Source of the DNA: Ancylomarina sp. DW003
GTDB lineage: Bacteria > Bacteroidota > Bacteroidia > Bacteroidales > Marinifilaceae
Assembly: GCF_029029505.1 (NCBI RefSeq)
Contig: NZ_JAKJSD010000007.1
Location: forward strand, 1-64,000
Reading direction: 5' to 3'
DNA length: 64,000 bases
Shown here: piece after piece, positions 17,017-26,610 of the stretch
How the letters are laid out: every line of letters begins with the position of its first letter
Numbering within the stretch: position 1 is the first letter of the stretch
Notes under the pieces: model-generated
What the model was told of the DNA's origin: nothing
Database searches by the model: none
The model's input: the letters and a program-made list of their open reading frames with translations, nothing else
Made by a program: the position numbers and the translations under genes

Positions 17017-17724
17017 CTACCATTCAATCTCGCGATACTCTACACTTTCCTGGTTGATATGATAACCGTTTTGTGTATTTGAACTTTCAAATTTATAAGC
17101 ACTCACAGAAACAGTATATGTCGTGCCAGATTTCATCGTATAATTTCGATCCCATCCTTGCGCTTCTTGGTCTATAGTTAAAGCATTATTATTCAAACGG
17201 TTTGAACTGTAGACAATGCGCCCGTCTATGGCTGTTGCGATTTTAACATGGTAGGTATCTCTGTTTTCAACCGTTCCCCATTCGATTTCAATACTGTGTT
17301 GATCTTTATTATATTCAAATTTGCTAATTTCTATTGCTGCAATTCTAACCTCCAGCAATTTATCTGTTAAGTTTAAAACTTCATTATCAGTAGATGTGAA
17401 CTCAAAATTGTAAGTTCCGTTCTTAACGTCAGTTTCGGAATAATCTATTGTTTTTGGTAAAGAGGCAAAATTTGTTGCATTCTCTCCAACTTTTGTAAGG
17501 GTTATTTCAGGACTATGAGCATCCGAATGAGACATTTTTGCACTTGACAGATACATATTGCTGTAAGCATATATTACAGGTGCATATTTAACGACATCGT
17601 CAATTTTCTGACAACGGACATAAATATCCCCAACACCGTCGAATTCAGGAGTGTGAGTGTCTGAATCACAGGCCGAAAGCATACCTGAGGAAATGGCTAA
17701 AGCTAGAATTAATTTACTTTTCAT
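17017..17724 (-). CDS. Lipoprotein of unknown function
   Basis: A 235-residue protein with a lipoprotein signal and lipobox LSAC (Cys at 19). The mature part is beta-rich; residues about 125-230 resemble a fibronectin type III-like sandwich (IEWGTVENRDTYHVKIA, then SGTTYTVSVSAYKFE). It is probably anchored in the outer membrane or facing the periplasm. It is transcribed alone, divergently from the second ECF sigma factor. No family name is assigned. Confidence 0.7.
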   Translation of the reverse strand: MKSKLILALAISSGMLSACDSDTHTPEFDGVGDIYVRCQKIDDVVKYAPVIYAYSNMYLSSAKMSHSDAHSPEITLTKVGENATNFASLPKTIDYSETDVKNGTYNFEFTSTDNEVLNLTDKLLEVRIAAIEISKFEYNKDQHSIEIEWGTVENRDTYHVKIATAIDGRIVYSSNRLNNNALTIDQEAQGWDRNYTMKSGTTYTVSVSAYKFESSNTQNGYHINQESVEYREIEW

Positions 17725-18084
17725 GATCTTAAAATTTGTTGAGAATGATGTATTCTCCTTATTTTCTAATATAATTTTCTGTTTTATAGAAAGGAATTTA
17801 TGGCCATATTCACTTTCATAAGCTTAGAACTAAGTGTCGAGATTTTCTGTTGTATCTCACAATAGAGATGAGCAATATTGAAATGGTTGCGTTTAGTTTC
17901 AAAAAAAAATAAAAATCATTCTTTTCCCAATAAAAAAGGAATATTGATTGCCTTAAATACTTGCTAATCTTATGAGTTTGTCTGCTTTATTTCCTGATGA
18001 ATAAAAAAGAGTTAATTTTGACGCAACCAATTTCTGTTCTGAACAACTTGTTATTGAAACCAGCTATTTAAGACAAGACTTAAC
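17725..18084. other. Divergent intergenic region upstream of the second ECF sigma gene
   Basis: Apart from a promoter-like pair (TTTC at 17990-17993, 19 nt, TAATTTTG at 18013-18020) for the rightward sigma gene I see nothing in this 360-nt AT-rich gap. No promoter for the leftward lipoprotein gene was recognisable. Confidence 0.45.
17990..18020 (+). promoter_or_regulatory. Promoter for the ECF sigma/anti-sigma-barrel pair
   Basis: TTTC, 19 nt, TAATTTTG (the latter an exact TAnnTTTG match), 64 nt before the proposed TTG start. Confidence 0.5.
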
Positions 18085-18648
18085 TTGAAGGATAAAAAAC
18101 TTGAGCTAATAATTAAAGATTCAATTAAAGGCAAGGCCAAAGCGCAAGAATGTCTGTATGTTGAATATTCACCCAAAATGATGGGTGTGTGTTTGCGGTA
18201 CGCTAAATCCTATGACGAAGCAGAGGATATTCTTCATGATGGTTTTATTAAGATTTTTCACAGTTTAAAATCTTTTCGATTCGAAGGATCATTTGAAGGT
18301 TGGATGAGACGAGTAGTCGTGAATACAGCACTTGAGCGATTTAGAAGCAAAACACAGCTTCATCCGGTTGAAGAATTCGATGATATAGAAGAAGATGAAG
18401 AGTTAGATGTGAAAGAAGCTCCTTTGGAAGTGATGTTGAAAATGATTCAAGATTTACCAGAACGGTATCGCATGGTATTTAGTATGTATGTTTTAGATGG
18501 TTATCCTCATAATGAAATTGCAGAAATCATGCAGATTACTGTAGGAACATCTAAATCGAATTTGGCAAGAGCTAGGAGTATATTAAAAGGAAAACTAATA
18601 GCCTATTGGGATGATAAGGACCATAAAAGCAATTTAAGAATATGCTAA
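18085..18648 (+). CDS. ECF RNA polymerase sigma factor
   Basis: A 187-residue sigma-70 family factor with region 2 (about 22-90, YDEAEDILHDGFIKIF) and region 4 (about 120-172, HNEIAEIMQITVGTSKSNLARA). The start is TTG at 18085: no ATG lies upstream in frame, and the next in-frame ATG would cut into region 2. Its 3' end overlaps the following gene by 7 nt, indicating translational coupling with a membrane partner that probably controls it. Confidence 0.92.
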   Translation: MKDKKLELIIKDSIKGKAKAQECLYVEYSPKMMGVCLRYAKSYDEAEDILHDGFIKIFHSLKSFRFEGSFEGWMRRVVVNTALERFRSKTQLHPVEEFDDIEEDEELDVKEAPLEVMLKMIQDLPERYRMVFSMYVLDGYPHNEIAEIMQITVGTSKSNLARARSILKGKLIAYWDDKDHKSNLRIC

Positions 18649-19949
18649 AGAATGATGGACATATAGATAAGTTATTCTCCGAAGGATTAAAAGATCTGTC
18701 GGTGCAACCTCGTGCGGAGCTTTGGGATAAAATTCAAGCTGATGTTGTTAAAGGAAAACGAAGAAAACGTGCAGTAGTCTTATTTATTTCATTGGGAATA
18801 GCAGCATCTCTTGCTCTCTTATTTACTCTTTCTAATAATAATTTGTTTCAGCAAAATATAGAATTTAAAGGTTCAGAATTGCTATCAAATTTGGAAATGA
18901 ATTCAAGTCAAACTGTTCAGAAATTAACAATTGAGAAGCCGGTTATACAGGAAGAAAAGCTAGCAGATGTTATTTTAAAGAAAAATATAAATCATATACC
19001 AAAGGAAGAGAATCGCAAAGTTATAATTGATTCTAAAAGTAAGTGGAAGAGGGAAATTAATGTGCAAATGGTGCTTCCAAAATCGAAAAATAAGATTTTG
19101 GAAAATGTGCCATTATCAATGAAGTTATTGGAAGAAAAAAATAAAGAACAGGAAAAATATCTGTCAGTTCTTGAACAAGATTCTTTAATTATTGCTCATA
19201 ATTTAAAGATGATCGATCAATTCAATAATAAACACAATAAGAAAAATGAATGGTCAATACTGGGACAGGTTTCTTCAGCTTATTCTTCATATACTGGTGA
19301 AAAATCAGGAGGTAATTCGGAGAATGGGTTGATAAGTATTGGCGGTGGTGTTAAAGTGAATTGGCAGACTGGTAAAAAGCTCGCTATTCAAACGGGTATA
19401 ATTTATAATAAGTTTGGACAGAAATTGAATAATCAGGCTAGGGGATATGAATCCGCATCTTTAAGTAGTGATCTTGTTGCAAAAAATAGAATAGTGACTG
19501 GTATGGAGACTTCTGCGGGACCAATTAGACTTAAAGCAAGTTCTGTATCTGATGCATCTAATCAATTTTATGCAGTGGAAGATAACTCAAGTTCTTCAGA
19601 TATGATCCAATCTTTTGAAGCTATTGAAATACCTTTTATTTTGAGGTATAACCTTATTGATAAAAAATTTGGTTTACATCTTAGTGGTGGTTTGAGCACT
19701 AATCTGATGATTGGTAACAGAATATACGATAAAAGTTCTAAACGCACCTTAGGAGAGACAGCTGGTATTCGCACAACCAATTTTAGCACTAGTTTTAGTC
19801 TGGGGATGGAATATCGCTTAAACTCTAAGTTTAGTCTTTCTATGGAACCGTCAGTTAAGTACTACTTGAATTCAATTAACAAAGCTTCCAATTTTAACTA
19901 TAAGCCATATTCGATAGGTTTAAACTCGGGGATACGCTACAAATTTTAA
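18642..19949 (+). CDS. Anti-sigma-like N-terminus fused to an outer-membrane-type beta barrel
   Basis: A 435-residue protein. Residues 1-45 are a short charged cytoplasmic segment like that of anti-sigma factors, 46-64 a transmembrane helix, 65-200 a Lys/Glu-rich extracytoplasmic linker. From about 205 to the end it has amphipathic beta strands typical of PorT/OMP_b-brl domains (IGGGVKVNWQTG, LGMEYRLNSKFSLSMEPSVKY), finishing with a terminal Phe as in barrel signals. The gene overlaps the ECF sigma gene. If the barrel inserts, the protein would reach from inner to outer membrane. The anti-sigma role is inferred from order and topology. Confidence 0.7.
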   Translation: MLKNDGHIDKLFSEGLKDLSVQPRAELWDKIQADVVKGKRRKRAVVLFISLGIAASLALLFTLSNNNLFQQNIEFKGSELLSNLEMNSSQTVQKLTIEKPVIQEEKLADVILKKNINHIPKEENRKVIIDSKSKWKREINVQMVLPKSKNKILENVPLSMKLLEEKNKEQEKYLSVLEQDSLIIAHNLKMIDQFNNKHNKKNEWSILGQVSSAYSSYTGEKSGGNSENGLISIGGGVKVNWQTGKKLAIQTGIIYNKFGQKLNNQARGYESASLSSDLVAKNRIVTGMETSAGPIRLKASSVSDASNQFYAVEDNSSSSDMIQSFEAIEIPFILRYNLIDKKFGLHLSGGLSTNLMIGNRIYDKSSKRTLGETAGIRTTNFSTSFSLGMEYRLNSKFSLSMEPSVKYYLNSINKASNFNYKPYSIGLNSGIRYKF

Positions 19950-19970
19950 TATAAAATATCTGATACAAGA

Positions 19971-19996
19971 AAGGAGAGCCAATTAGCTCTCCTTTT
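19971..19996. terminator. Bidirectional terminator between barrel-protein gene and M23 peptidase gene
   Basis: AAGGAGAGC and GCTCTCCTT form a perfect 9-bp stem with a 6-nt loop, followed by TTTT; A-rich sequence precedes it. Convergent genes flank it. Confidence 0.8.
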
Positions 19997-20019
19997 CATT
20001 GCTCTGTATTTTTATTAGA

Positions 20020-21765
20020 CTACCAGGTAAAGTCACAAGAATAAGTTCCAATATTTCCAACTGCATCTTCCACAGTTAATTTTAGCTTGTGTTTTTTATT
20101 TCTTTTTAGCCTTTGGGAATCGAAAGTGTAGAATAGACGATCTTTCTTTCTGTCATATTCAAATAAAACCCATTTACCATCTATTTCACCACGATAATAT
20201 TTTATACCTGCTAAGTTATCTTTAATGGTGAAATCTATAAACTTCAGATTCTTTATTGTTTTGTTTTTGTAATCTGTTTTTGTTGTTATAGTTGGTGAAA
20301 TTGTGTCAAGTAAAACAGAGTAATTACCTAACCCCTTTGTTTTCGTTTTAATATAGCCGTTGATATATACACCTCCTGCTGAAGATGTATTTCCATTTTT
20401 ATCAATTTTACACACAACAAGTTTATCGCTTATAGTGTCGTTAACTTTATCCAGTTTTATAGAAAGACTATAGTGTCTGTTCAAAGCAACTGATGATTTA
20501 TGTATGTGGTGAATTGGAGCTAAATAATTGCTGTCAATACTTGTGGAATAATTAAATTTCAGATCAGAATAAAGGCAATTTTTTGGAAACTTTAATTCAA
20601 TACCATCTTGAGAAAAATGATTCACATCCTGATATTTAAAGAGTTTTGAAAATACTTTTTCAGGGAAATTGACAGAGGTGGTATCTCCTTTGACTGCGAA
20701 TTTTAACTTAGCTTTGTTTTTATAAGAATCAAATGCTGAAATATCTATACTGTAATTTTTATTTTCGTTGAAATAATATGAGCCATCACCCTTCATCTTC
20801 GAATAAAAATTCAGTTTATTATTGGGTTCAATAAATGCTTTATGAATTCTTTTTTTACTTTCCTGGCTCAATTCATAGTCAATATGAGAATTGATATAAC
20901 TGCTCTCGTCAAACGAAAATTTATTAAGCGTATAATTTGTCACCAAAGAATCATTAATTCTTAGTTGAAGCTTATTAATGCCACATTTACCCCATGTGTT
21001 GTCTAAGAAATCTTGCGTGTGAATGGCAAAGCCAATTTTTCCATGCAATTTTAATTTTGCATTGTTAAGAACAAAGTTAGTTTTATTCTTAGCGACAACT
21101 TTGAAGGCCTGACGTGTGTTTTTACCGTTAACACTGCTATTTCTATTCAAAGGATAGACGTATAGCCTGTAAATTTTAGGTGGCGTTGTATCTAAGATTT
21201 TAAAACCAAGTAACATTGGGTTAATTGGCTTTTCACTCTTCGTTTCTCTCACTTCAAAATGCAAATGGGGTCCCATTGATGAACCTGTATTTCCCGAATA
21301 TGCAATTATATTTCCCTTTTTTAATTTAAACTGTTCTCTCTTATGAGAATCAAGACTATTTATATTGATATCGACTTCAAAACTCTTTTTTTTATATTGC
21401 TGAGATTTAATAAAAACTTCGATCTTTGGTGAAAATTTGCTTAGGTGGGCATAAACAGAAGTGTAACCATTAGGGTGATCAATATAAAGAGCTTTTCCAT
21501 ATCCTCCGGCAGAAATCTTAATACGACTAACTGTGCCATCAGCAATGGCATATATTTTTTTTCCCGTTGTAAAAGTTCTAATGTCTATTCCGGAATGAAA
21601 ATGATTGTTTCGAAGCTCGGCAAAGGTTCCGGATAGTGTTATTTTAAAATCAACCGGAGATCTAAAATAGTTTTTAGGATAATCATGCGCATGAGATGAA
21701 AAAGAAAGAAAAAGTACAATAAGTAATAAAAAATACTGATTTATGTTTAGATGCTTTATTTTCAT
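20020..21765 (-). CDS. M23-family metallopeptidase, exported
   Basis: A LytM-type peptidase predicted to cut or bind peptidoglycan cross-bridges. The 581-residue protein has a Sec signal (1-26) and an M23 domain at about 35-185 with the zinc ligands in HFHSGIDIRT (HxxxD) and GPHLHFEVRE (HxH). So the catalytic set is complete. The remaining 390 residues are beta-rich and without recognisable family. The long C-terminal extension is usual in the Bacteroidota members. It is divergent from zapA and convergent with the sigma/barrel pair. Confidence 0.88.
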   Translation of the reverse strand: MKIKHLNINQYFLLLIVLFLSFSSHAHDYPKNYFRSPVDFKITLSGTFAELRNNHFHSGIDIRTFTTGKKIYAIADGTVSRIKISAGGYGKALYIDHPNGYTSVYAHLSKFSPKIEVFIKSQQYKKKSFEVDININSLDSHKREQFKLKKGNIIAYSGNTGSSMGPHLHFEVRETKSEKPINPMLLGFKILDTTPPKIYRLYVYPLNRNSSVNGKNTRQAFKVVAKNKTNFVLNNAKLKLHGKIGFAIHTQDFLDNTWGKCGINKLQLRINDSLVTNYTLNKFSFDESSYINSHIDYELSQESKKRIHKAFIEPNNKLNFYSKMKGDGSYYFNENKNYSIDISAFDSYKNKAKLKFAVKGDTTSVNFPEKVFSKLFKYQDVNHFSQDGIELKFPKNCLYSDLKFNYSTSIDSNYLAPIHHIHKSSVALNRHYSLSIKLDKVNDTISDKLVVCKIDKNGNTSSAGGVYINGYIKTKTKGLGNYSVLLDTISPTITTKTDYKNKTIKNLKFIDFTIKDNLAGIKYYRGEIDGKWVLFEYDRKKDRLFYTFDSQRLKRNKKHKLKLTVEDAVGNIGTYSCDFTW

Positions 21766-21858
21766 GGTATTCCAAATTGAAGTGTCATTTTATGAGAATG
21801 TAAAACTAATAAAAATGTGATTTTTTAAGATGCTCAACCGAAAATAGAAAGCAATATT

Positions 21859-21889
21859 TTTGATTATCTTAACAGCAATGTTAATTTTG
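21859..21889 (+). promoter_or_regulatory. Near-perfect Bacteroidota promoter for the zapB-like/zapA operon
   Basis: TTTG, exactly 19 nt, then TAATTTTG, an exact TAnnTTTG. It places the transcript start near 21895, which favours the ATG at 21907 over the TTG at 21901. Confidence 0.7.
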
Positions 21890-21906
21890 TAGAAGAAAGT
21901 TTGATA

Positions 21907-22200
21907 ATGGAGGTAAAGCCAATTGAAATAGTATCTGAATTGCGAGGGCAAATCTCTCGTCTTATTTCTTTATATCAGGATTTAAAGCTTGAAAAGGAAA
22001 AGTTGGTTCACGAAAAAATGGAACTACTTGAAAAAGTTGAAGCTTTAAGCAAAGAAAATGAGGAATATAAACATCAGTACGATACTTTAAAATTGGCAAA
22101 AACTTTTGCTGGGGAAACAGGTGATTCTCAGCAGGCTAAAAGTAAAATTAGCCAAATTGTGCGGGAGATTGACAAGTGTATTGCGCTTTTAAACAAATAA
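21907..22200 (+). CDS. ZapB-like coiled-coil protein
   Basis: A 97-residue protein, mostly a parallel coiled coil (about residues 8-60, rich in Leu, Glu and Lys), followed by a short helical tail (KSKISQIVREIDKCIALLN). Similar small coiled-coil proteins precede zapA in Bacteroidota, where a role in Z-ring organisation is assumed by analogy with ZapB. The start is taken at the ATG at 21907 because of the promoter position. The zapA gene follows after 9 nt. Confidence 0.7.
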   Translation: MEVKPIEIVSELRGQISRLISLYQDLKLEKEKLVHEKMELLEKVEALSKENEEYKHQYDTLKLAKTFAGETGDSQQAKSKISQIVREIDKCIALLNK

Positions 22201-22209
22201 GAATTGTTT

Positions 22210-22503
22210 ATGTCTGACGAGTTTTTAATAAAAGTTAATGTAGCAGGGCGACTTTATCCTTTGAATATAAAAAGGAGTAGGGAAGAGATTATTCGCAAAG
22301 CAGCAAAAACAATAAACGAGAAGATACTGCAATACCAACAGAAATATAAAGATAAAGACATTCAAGATTTTTTAGCGATGGCTTCACTACAGTTTGTAGT
22401 CAAGGTGTTGGAATCAGAAGCAAAAACAGATGTTTCACCAGTTTTAAAAGAGTTGGAAGCTATGGAACAAGAATTGAATGAATTTATTAAAGAAGAACAG
22501 TAG
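22210..22503 (+). CDS. zapA: Cell division protein ZapA
   Basis: ZapA bundles FtsZ filaments at the division site. The 97-residue protein has the ZapA N-terminal strand (IKVNVAGRLYPLNIKRSREE), the short helical linker with KAAKTINEKILQYQ, and the long dimerising coiled coil to the end. The start is the ATG at 22210 (a TTG six nt earlier is less likely). Its downstream flank holds a 6S-like RNA, as it does in Gammaproteobacteria, where ssrS follows zapA. Confidence 0.88.
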   Translation: MSDEFLIKVNVAGRLYPLNIKRSREEIIRKAAKTINEKILQYQQKYKDKDIQDFLAMASLQFVVKVLESEAKTDVSPVLKELEAMEQELNEFIKEEQ

Positions 22504-22521
22504 TAAAATATATAAAAGAAC

Positions 22522-22636
22522 AATAGCCCGCATTATTTCTTAGAAGAAATTACCATTACAATTCATTTAAAATCAGTATTTTTAGTCTGGTTTAATGTAT
22601 AGTGGTTGCATTTTCTGAGTGATGGTGCGGGTTATT
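22522..22636 (+). ncRNA. ssrS: 6S-like RNA (candidate, 6S-Flavo type)
   Basis: About 115 nt between zapA and rny. The ends pair as AATAGCCCGCA with TGCGGGTTATT (11 bp with one G-U). Inside lie a TTTC/GAAA hairpin on the 5' side of a large bubble, an upper stem ACCATTA/TAGTGGT (one G-U), and an apical hairpin AAAAT/ATTTT. A long interrupted rod with a central bubble that mimics an open promoter is the 6S hallmark, and a roughly 110-nt Bacteroidota form is known. It would bind sigma-A holoenzyme. Family assignment is from structure by eye and position next to zapA. Confidence 0.6.
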
Positions 22637-22679
22637 TATTGAATAAAGAAAATCGAGTATTGACTAAATATAATAAACA

Positions 22680-24212
22680 ATGACAGAAATAATTATAGGA
22701 GCCATTGCTTTAGTAGGGGGCGGATTTATATCCTATTTCGTCTTACAGCGCGCTTTGAAGCGTAAGAGCGAAAGCATAATTAAGGATGCCCAATCCGAAG
22801 CAGAGGTTCTCAAAAAAGATAAAATCTTACAAGCAAAGGAAAAATTCTTACAACTTAGAACCGAGCATGAAAAGCAGATTAATGCAAAGAATGCAAAGCT
22901 TTTAGTTGTTGAAAATAAAGTAAAACAGAAAGAAAATGCAGTAAATCAGCGTGTAGAAGATTTTCAGCGTAAGAAGAAAGAAGTTGATACCATACGTGAG
23001 AACTTAAATGTTCAAATGGAGTTGGTTGAAAGAAAAGAGTTGGAATTAGAAAAATCTAAGCGTCAACAAATTGAGCAGTTGGAGAAAATTTCCGGCTTAT
23101 CAGCAGAAGAGGCAAAAAATCAGATTGTAGAATCTTTGAAAGAAGAGGCTAAAACTGAAGCTATGTCATATGTAAACGATATCATGGAGGATGCTAAGAT
23201 GTCGGCTAATATGGAAGCTAAGAAAGTTGTTATTAAAACAATTCAGAGAGTAGCTACTGAAACTGCGATTGAAAATTCAGTGACTATTTTTCATATAGAA
23301 TCAGATGAAATTAAGGGACGTATTATTGGTCGCGAAGGACGTAATATTCGTGCACTGGAAGCAGCTACAGGAATTGAAATTATTGTAGATGATACACCGG
23401 AAGCAATTGTACTTTCAGGTTTTGATCCGGTTCGCCGTGAAATTGCTCGTTTAGCCCTTCACCAATTGGTTACTGATGGTCGTATTCACCCGGCTCGTAT
23501 CGAGGAAGTTGTGAATAAAACGCGTAAGCAAATTGAAGAGGAAATGGCTGAAACAGGTAAGCGCACAGCTATTGACTTAGGAATTCACGGTTTGCATCCT
23601 GAGTTAATTCGTATGATTGGTAAGATGAAATACCGTTCGTCATATGGACAAAACTTACTGCAGCACGCTCGTGAAACGGCTAACCTTTGTGCTATTATGG
23701 CGACAGAACTTGGTCTGAATGCTAAAAAAGCAAAACGTGCAGGATTGTTACATGATATAGGTAAGGTGCCAGATGATGAGCCAGAGTTGCCACACGCAAT
23801 TTTAGGTATGAAATTGGCCGAGAAATACAAAGAGAAACCAGATATTTGTAATGCAATTGGAGCTCACCATGATGAAATTGAAATGACAACTTTGCTTGCT
23901 CCGATTATTCAAGCTTGTGATGCTATTTCAGGCGCTCGTCCAGGTGCACGTCGCGAGATTGTTGAATCTTATATCAAGCGTTTGAAGGACCTTGAAAACC
24001 TTGCTCTTTCGCATCCAGGTGTGTTGAAAACATATGCAATTCAGGCTGGTAGAGAATTAAGAGTAATTGTAGGTAGCGATAAAATTTCTGATAAAGAAGC
24101 AGAAACTTTATCCTTAGATATTGCTCAGAAAATTCAGGATGAGATGACTTATCCTGGACAGGTAAAGATCACGGTTATTCGTGAAACTAGAGCCATTAAC
24201 TACGCTAAGTAG
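22680..24212 (+). CDS. rny: Ribonuclease Y
   Basis: Endoribonuclease that starts mRNA decay at the inner membrane. The 510-residue protein has an N-terminal transmembrane helix (about 3-22), a long coiled coil (25-190), a KH domain (about 205-265, with [15 protein letters not shown]) and an HD domain (about 330-420) with the metal-binding HD in LLHDIGKV. Length and order are those of the family. It follows the 6S-like RNA by 43 nt and ends at a strong bidirectional terminator. Confidence 0.96.
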   Translation: MTEIIIGAIALVGGGFISYFVLQRALKRKSESIIKDAQSEAEVLKKDKILQAKEKFLQLRTEHEKQINAKNAKLLVVENKVKQKENAVNQRVEDFQRKKKEVDTIRENLNVQMELVERKELELEKSKRQQIEQLEKISGLSAEEAKNQIVESLKEEAKTEAMSYVNDIMEDAKMSANMEAKKVVIKTIQRVATETAIENSVTIFHIESDEIKGRIIGREGRNIRALEAATGIEIIVDDTPEAIVLSGFDPVRREIARLALHQLVTDGRIHPARIEEVVNKTRKQIEEEMAETGKRTAIDLGIHGLHPELIRMIGKMKYRSSYGQNLLQHARETANLCAIMATELGLNAKKAKRAGLLHDIGKVPDDEPELPHAILGMKLAEKYKEKPDICNAIGAHHDEIEMTTLLAPIIQACDAISGARPGARREIVESYIKRLKDLENLALSHPGVLKTYAIQAGRELRVIVGSDKISDKEAETLSLDIAQKIQDEMTYPGQVKITVIRETRAINYAK

Positions 24213-24226
24213 TAATTGCCAGATAT

Positions 24227-24265
24227 AAAAAAATCTCCAACTCATTTGAGTTGGAGATTTTTTTG
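24227..24265. terminator. Bidirectional terminator between rny and the SirB1-like gene
   Basis: AAATCTCCAACTCA and TGAGTTGGAGATTT form a perfect 14-bp stem with a 2-nt to 4-nt loop, flanked by A and T runs. Confidence 0.9.
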
Positions 24266-24280
24266 CCTTATATTTTCTTA

Positions 24281-25153
24281 TCAAACTCTCTTTTTGAGTA
24301 GTACATTCAAAAGACTCTTTAAGATCTCAACATATTTGTAGTTACTTAGGCGACCATAACAGAATATCTGGTTTTGAATTAAAAGTTTAATTAAATCCAA
24401 ATTATTACTGGGTTTGTAATATTGTGGCAGATTTTTGAGTTTTTTAAATTTAATGACATGTTCGAGTTGTGTAGCTGATAGTACAGCGCCGTTATCTATT
24501 GGATTAATATAGAAATAGCTTCGTTTAGATTTTTTTGATGGCGGATCAATAGAATAACTCTCACAAGTTAAAAGAATACTATTGGGAAGCTGAATACCAC
24601 TGACAGGAAGTTTTAGAGCTTGAGCAATTCCGGCATAAATGATACTTGTTATAATATAATTTCCTTTCTTTTGTGCTAATACGGTACTAATATTACCTCC
24701 CCAATTGGTTTCTTCCTTCGGAGATAATACCATAAAATTATGAATAAAGTATAGAAAGTGATTTAGAATTTTGATTTTATCAAGATAACTTTTTTGTTCT
24801 TTCAATTCAGGTTTAACCTCATTTATAATCTTATTAATAGTAGATTTTACATTATCAATTGATAAATGATAGTTTACACTTCGGTTGATTAGTATAGCAC
24901 CATCAATTAAATTTTGCTTTGGAGAATTTTTCCAATTGATTAATTCCTTCTTAATAGAATTGTGATGGATCTCATCGATAATTGCTTCTAATCTTTCTTG
25001 AAAAACAAGACTGTCAGATTCTAACCAAATATCTTCCAATTTAGGAATATTTGATGCAGGTAAAGTTGACAATTCTTTGACGATATTAGTGTAAATATCT
25101 GGATCAGAATCATCTAATAGTGAGATTAGAGCTTTGAGTTTCTCTTCCTTCAT
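24281..25153 (-). CDS. SirB1/transglutaminase-core-2-like protein
   Basis: A 290-residue cytoplasmic-type protein. The central part (about 140-205) carries the pattern KGNYIITSIIYAGIAQALKL followed by a VSGIQLPNS strand, close to the Transglut_core2 domain of SirB1-like proteins; an N-terminal helical repeat region precedes it. The catalytic cysteine of true transglutaminases is not at the expected place, so enzyme activity is doubtful. It is transcribed alone. The assignment rests on the domain pattern only. Confidence 0.65.
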   Translation of the reverse strand: MKEEKLKALISLLDDSDPDIYTNIVKELSTLPASNIPKLEDIWLESDSLVFQERLEAIIDEIHHNSIKKELINWKNSPKQNLIDGAILINRSVNYHLSIDNVKSTINKIINEVKPELKEQKSYLDKIKILNHFLYFIHNFMVLSPKEETNWGGNISTVLAQKKGNYIITSIIYAGIAQALKLPVSGIQLPNSILLTCESYSIDPPSKKSKRSYFYINPIDNGAVLSATQLEHVIKFKKLKNLPQYYKPSNNLDLIKLLIQNQIFCYGRLSNYKYVEILKSLLNVLLKKRV

Positions 25154-25188
25154 ATCTGTTTTAAGATTCGTTCTATCTTAAATATAAT

Positions 25189-25222
25189 AAAACCCACTAA
25201 GAAGAACAATTCTTGTGGGTTT
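25189..25222 (-). terminator. Terminator of the nucleoside phosphorylase gene
   Basis: AAACCCAC and GTGGGTTT form a perfect stem around a 17-nt inner region that itself pairs (AAGAA/TTCTT); minus-strand T-rich tail follows. Confidence 0.7.
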
Positions 25223-25284
25223 CAGAGCTTTTTACATATAAAAGCAATTATTTAATGAACGATTCTCAGAAGAGAAAATAGCTC

Positions 25285-26160
25285 TTATTTACTCAAACGA
25301 TCAAGTACCGTTTGAATTAATTTTTTGACTACAGGCTTGTAATCTTTACTGGCATCTTTGTTTACACGGTTTGCAATAATGGCGCAAACAGTTGCCGCTT
25401 CATGCCCCAATAAAGCTGCTAAACCTGCGATTGCCGAGCTTTCCATCTCATAATTTGTAATTTTTTGCCCCTTGTATTCAAATGCTTCAATTTTATCATT
25501 CAAATCCATGTCAAGAGTTTTCAAACGGAGAACTCTTCCTTGTGGACCATAAAAGCCATTTGCTGAAATGGTTATACCTTGAATCATATCTTCACCGTCA
25601 AGTTGATCAAGCACTTTAGCAGATGATGCAACGAAGTATGGAGAAGCTAATTTAGCGTCCCAATTCATAGCATCTTTAAATGCTTGCTCGAATTCAAGAT
25701 CGGAAACTTCATCTCTTCCTGCATAAAAATTAAGCATTCCATCAAAACCAATTGACTTTTTTGATAATAAGAACGAATCTACCGGAATGTTTCCTTGAAG
25801 CGATCCTGAGGTTCCAATACGCACAAGCGTTAGAGTTTTGTGTTCTTTCTTAGGAATTCGAGTTTCCAAATCGATATTCACCAAAGCATCTAATTCGTTT
25901 ACTACAATATCGATATTGTCTGTTCCAATTCCAGTTGATAAAACTGAGAAACGCTTACCTTTATAAGTACCGGTTTTAGTTACAAATTCGCGATTCGAAA
26001 TAGTTAACTCAACTTCGTCGAAATAACTGGCAACTAATTCCACTCTGCCAGGATCACCAACAAGAATAACTGTGTCAGCCAGGTCTTCTGGTCTTAAGTG
26101 CAAGTGAAAAACGCTTCCGTCAGGATTAATAATTAGTTCTGATGATTTAATTGGTTCCAT
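25285..26160 (-). CDS. Nucleoside phosphorylase (uridine phosphorylase family)
   Basis: Cleaves a nucleoside with phosphate to base and ribose-1-phosphate in pyrimidine or purine salvage. The 291-residue protein has the PNP_UDP fold: VILVGDPGRVELVASYF near the N-terminus, GTGIGTDNIDIV, the GTSGSLQ phosphate loop, and the C-terminal NYEMESSAIAGLAA with the ribose-contact Met-Glu pair. The start is the ATG at 26160; a TTG 24 nt upstream extends it but adds no conserved sequence. It is longer than the E. coli enzyme, as usual in Bacteroidota. The substrate base is not certain. Confidence 0.88.
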   Translation of the reverse strand: MEPIKSSELIINPDGSVFHLHLRPEDLADTVILVGDPGRVELVASYFDEVELTISNREFVTKTGTYKGKRFSVLSTGIGTDNIDIVVNELDALVNIDLETRIPKKEHKTLTLVRIGTSGSLQGNIPVDSFLLSKKSIGFDGMLNFYAGRDEVSDLEFEQAFKDAMNWDAKLASPYFVASSAKVLDQLDGEDMIQGITISANGFYGPQGRVLRLKTLDMDLNDKIEAFEYKGQKITNYEMESSAIAGLAALLGHEAATVCAIIANRVNKDASKDYKPVVKKLIQTVLDRLSK

Positions 26161-26610
26161 ATGTTTTAAAATTTTGAATTGCAAAATTTATTTTGCTTGA
26201 TCTTACTTTTGGATATCTTGCAAATGTTATTTGTTAAATATACACAGAAAAGTAGGCAAACTAAGGTTTTGCAGATTAACAATACTTTATTTTATGGTTG
26301 TTTGGAGTAATTTATAGAAGCGATTGGGAAAATAGGATAGAGAAGTAATATATACTTAGGCCTACTTGCTCCAATCAAGTTCCAAATATACAAATAAATC
26401 ATTCATTCAAAAACGAGTTAGTAAATATGTTTTCAATATAATTCATTGATTTATTTCCGCTATTTCTTGTTTTCTCAATGGATATATTATGCTATATTTA
26501 CCTTTCTATTAGTGAAAATTATAATGACTCTTAAGCTCATAGTTGATGGCTGAAATCTAATTGCTTTCTAATTAGAAAGATATCTATTATAGAGCATTAA
26601 ACTAAAAAAA
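26161..26610. other. Divergent intergenic region, 450 nt
   Basis: AT-rich gap between the nucleoside phosphorylase gene (leftward) and the prohibitin gene (rightward). I find no open frame, no strong hairpin with a T run and no exact promoter match. Only scattered CAAA and TTTG words are present. Confidence 0.4.
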
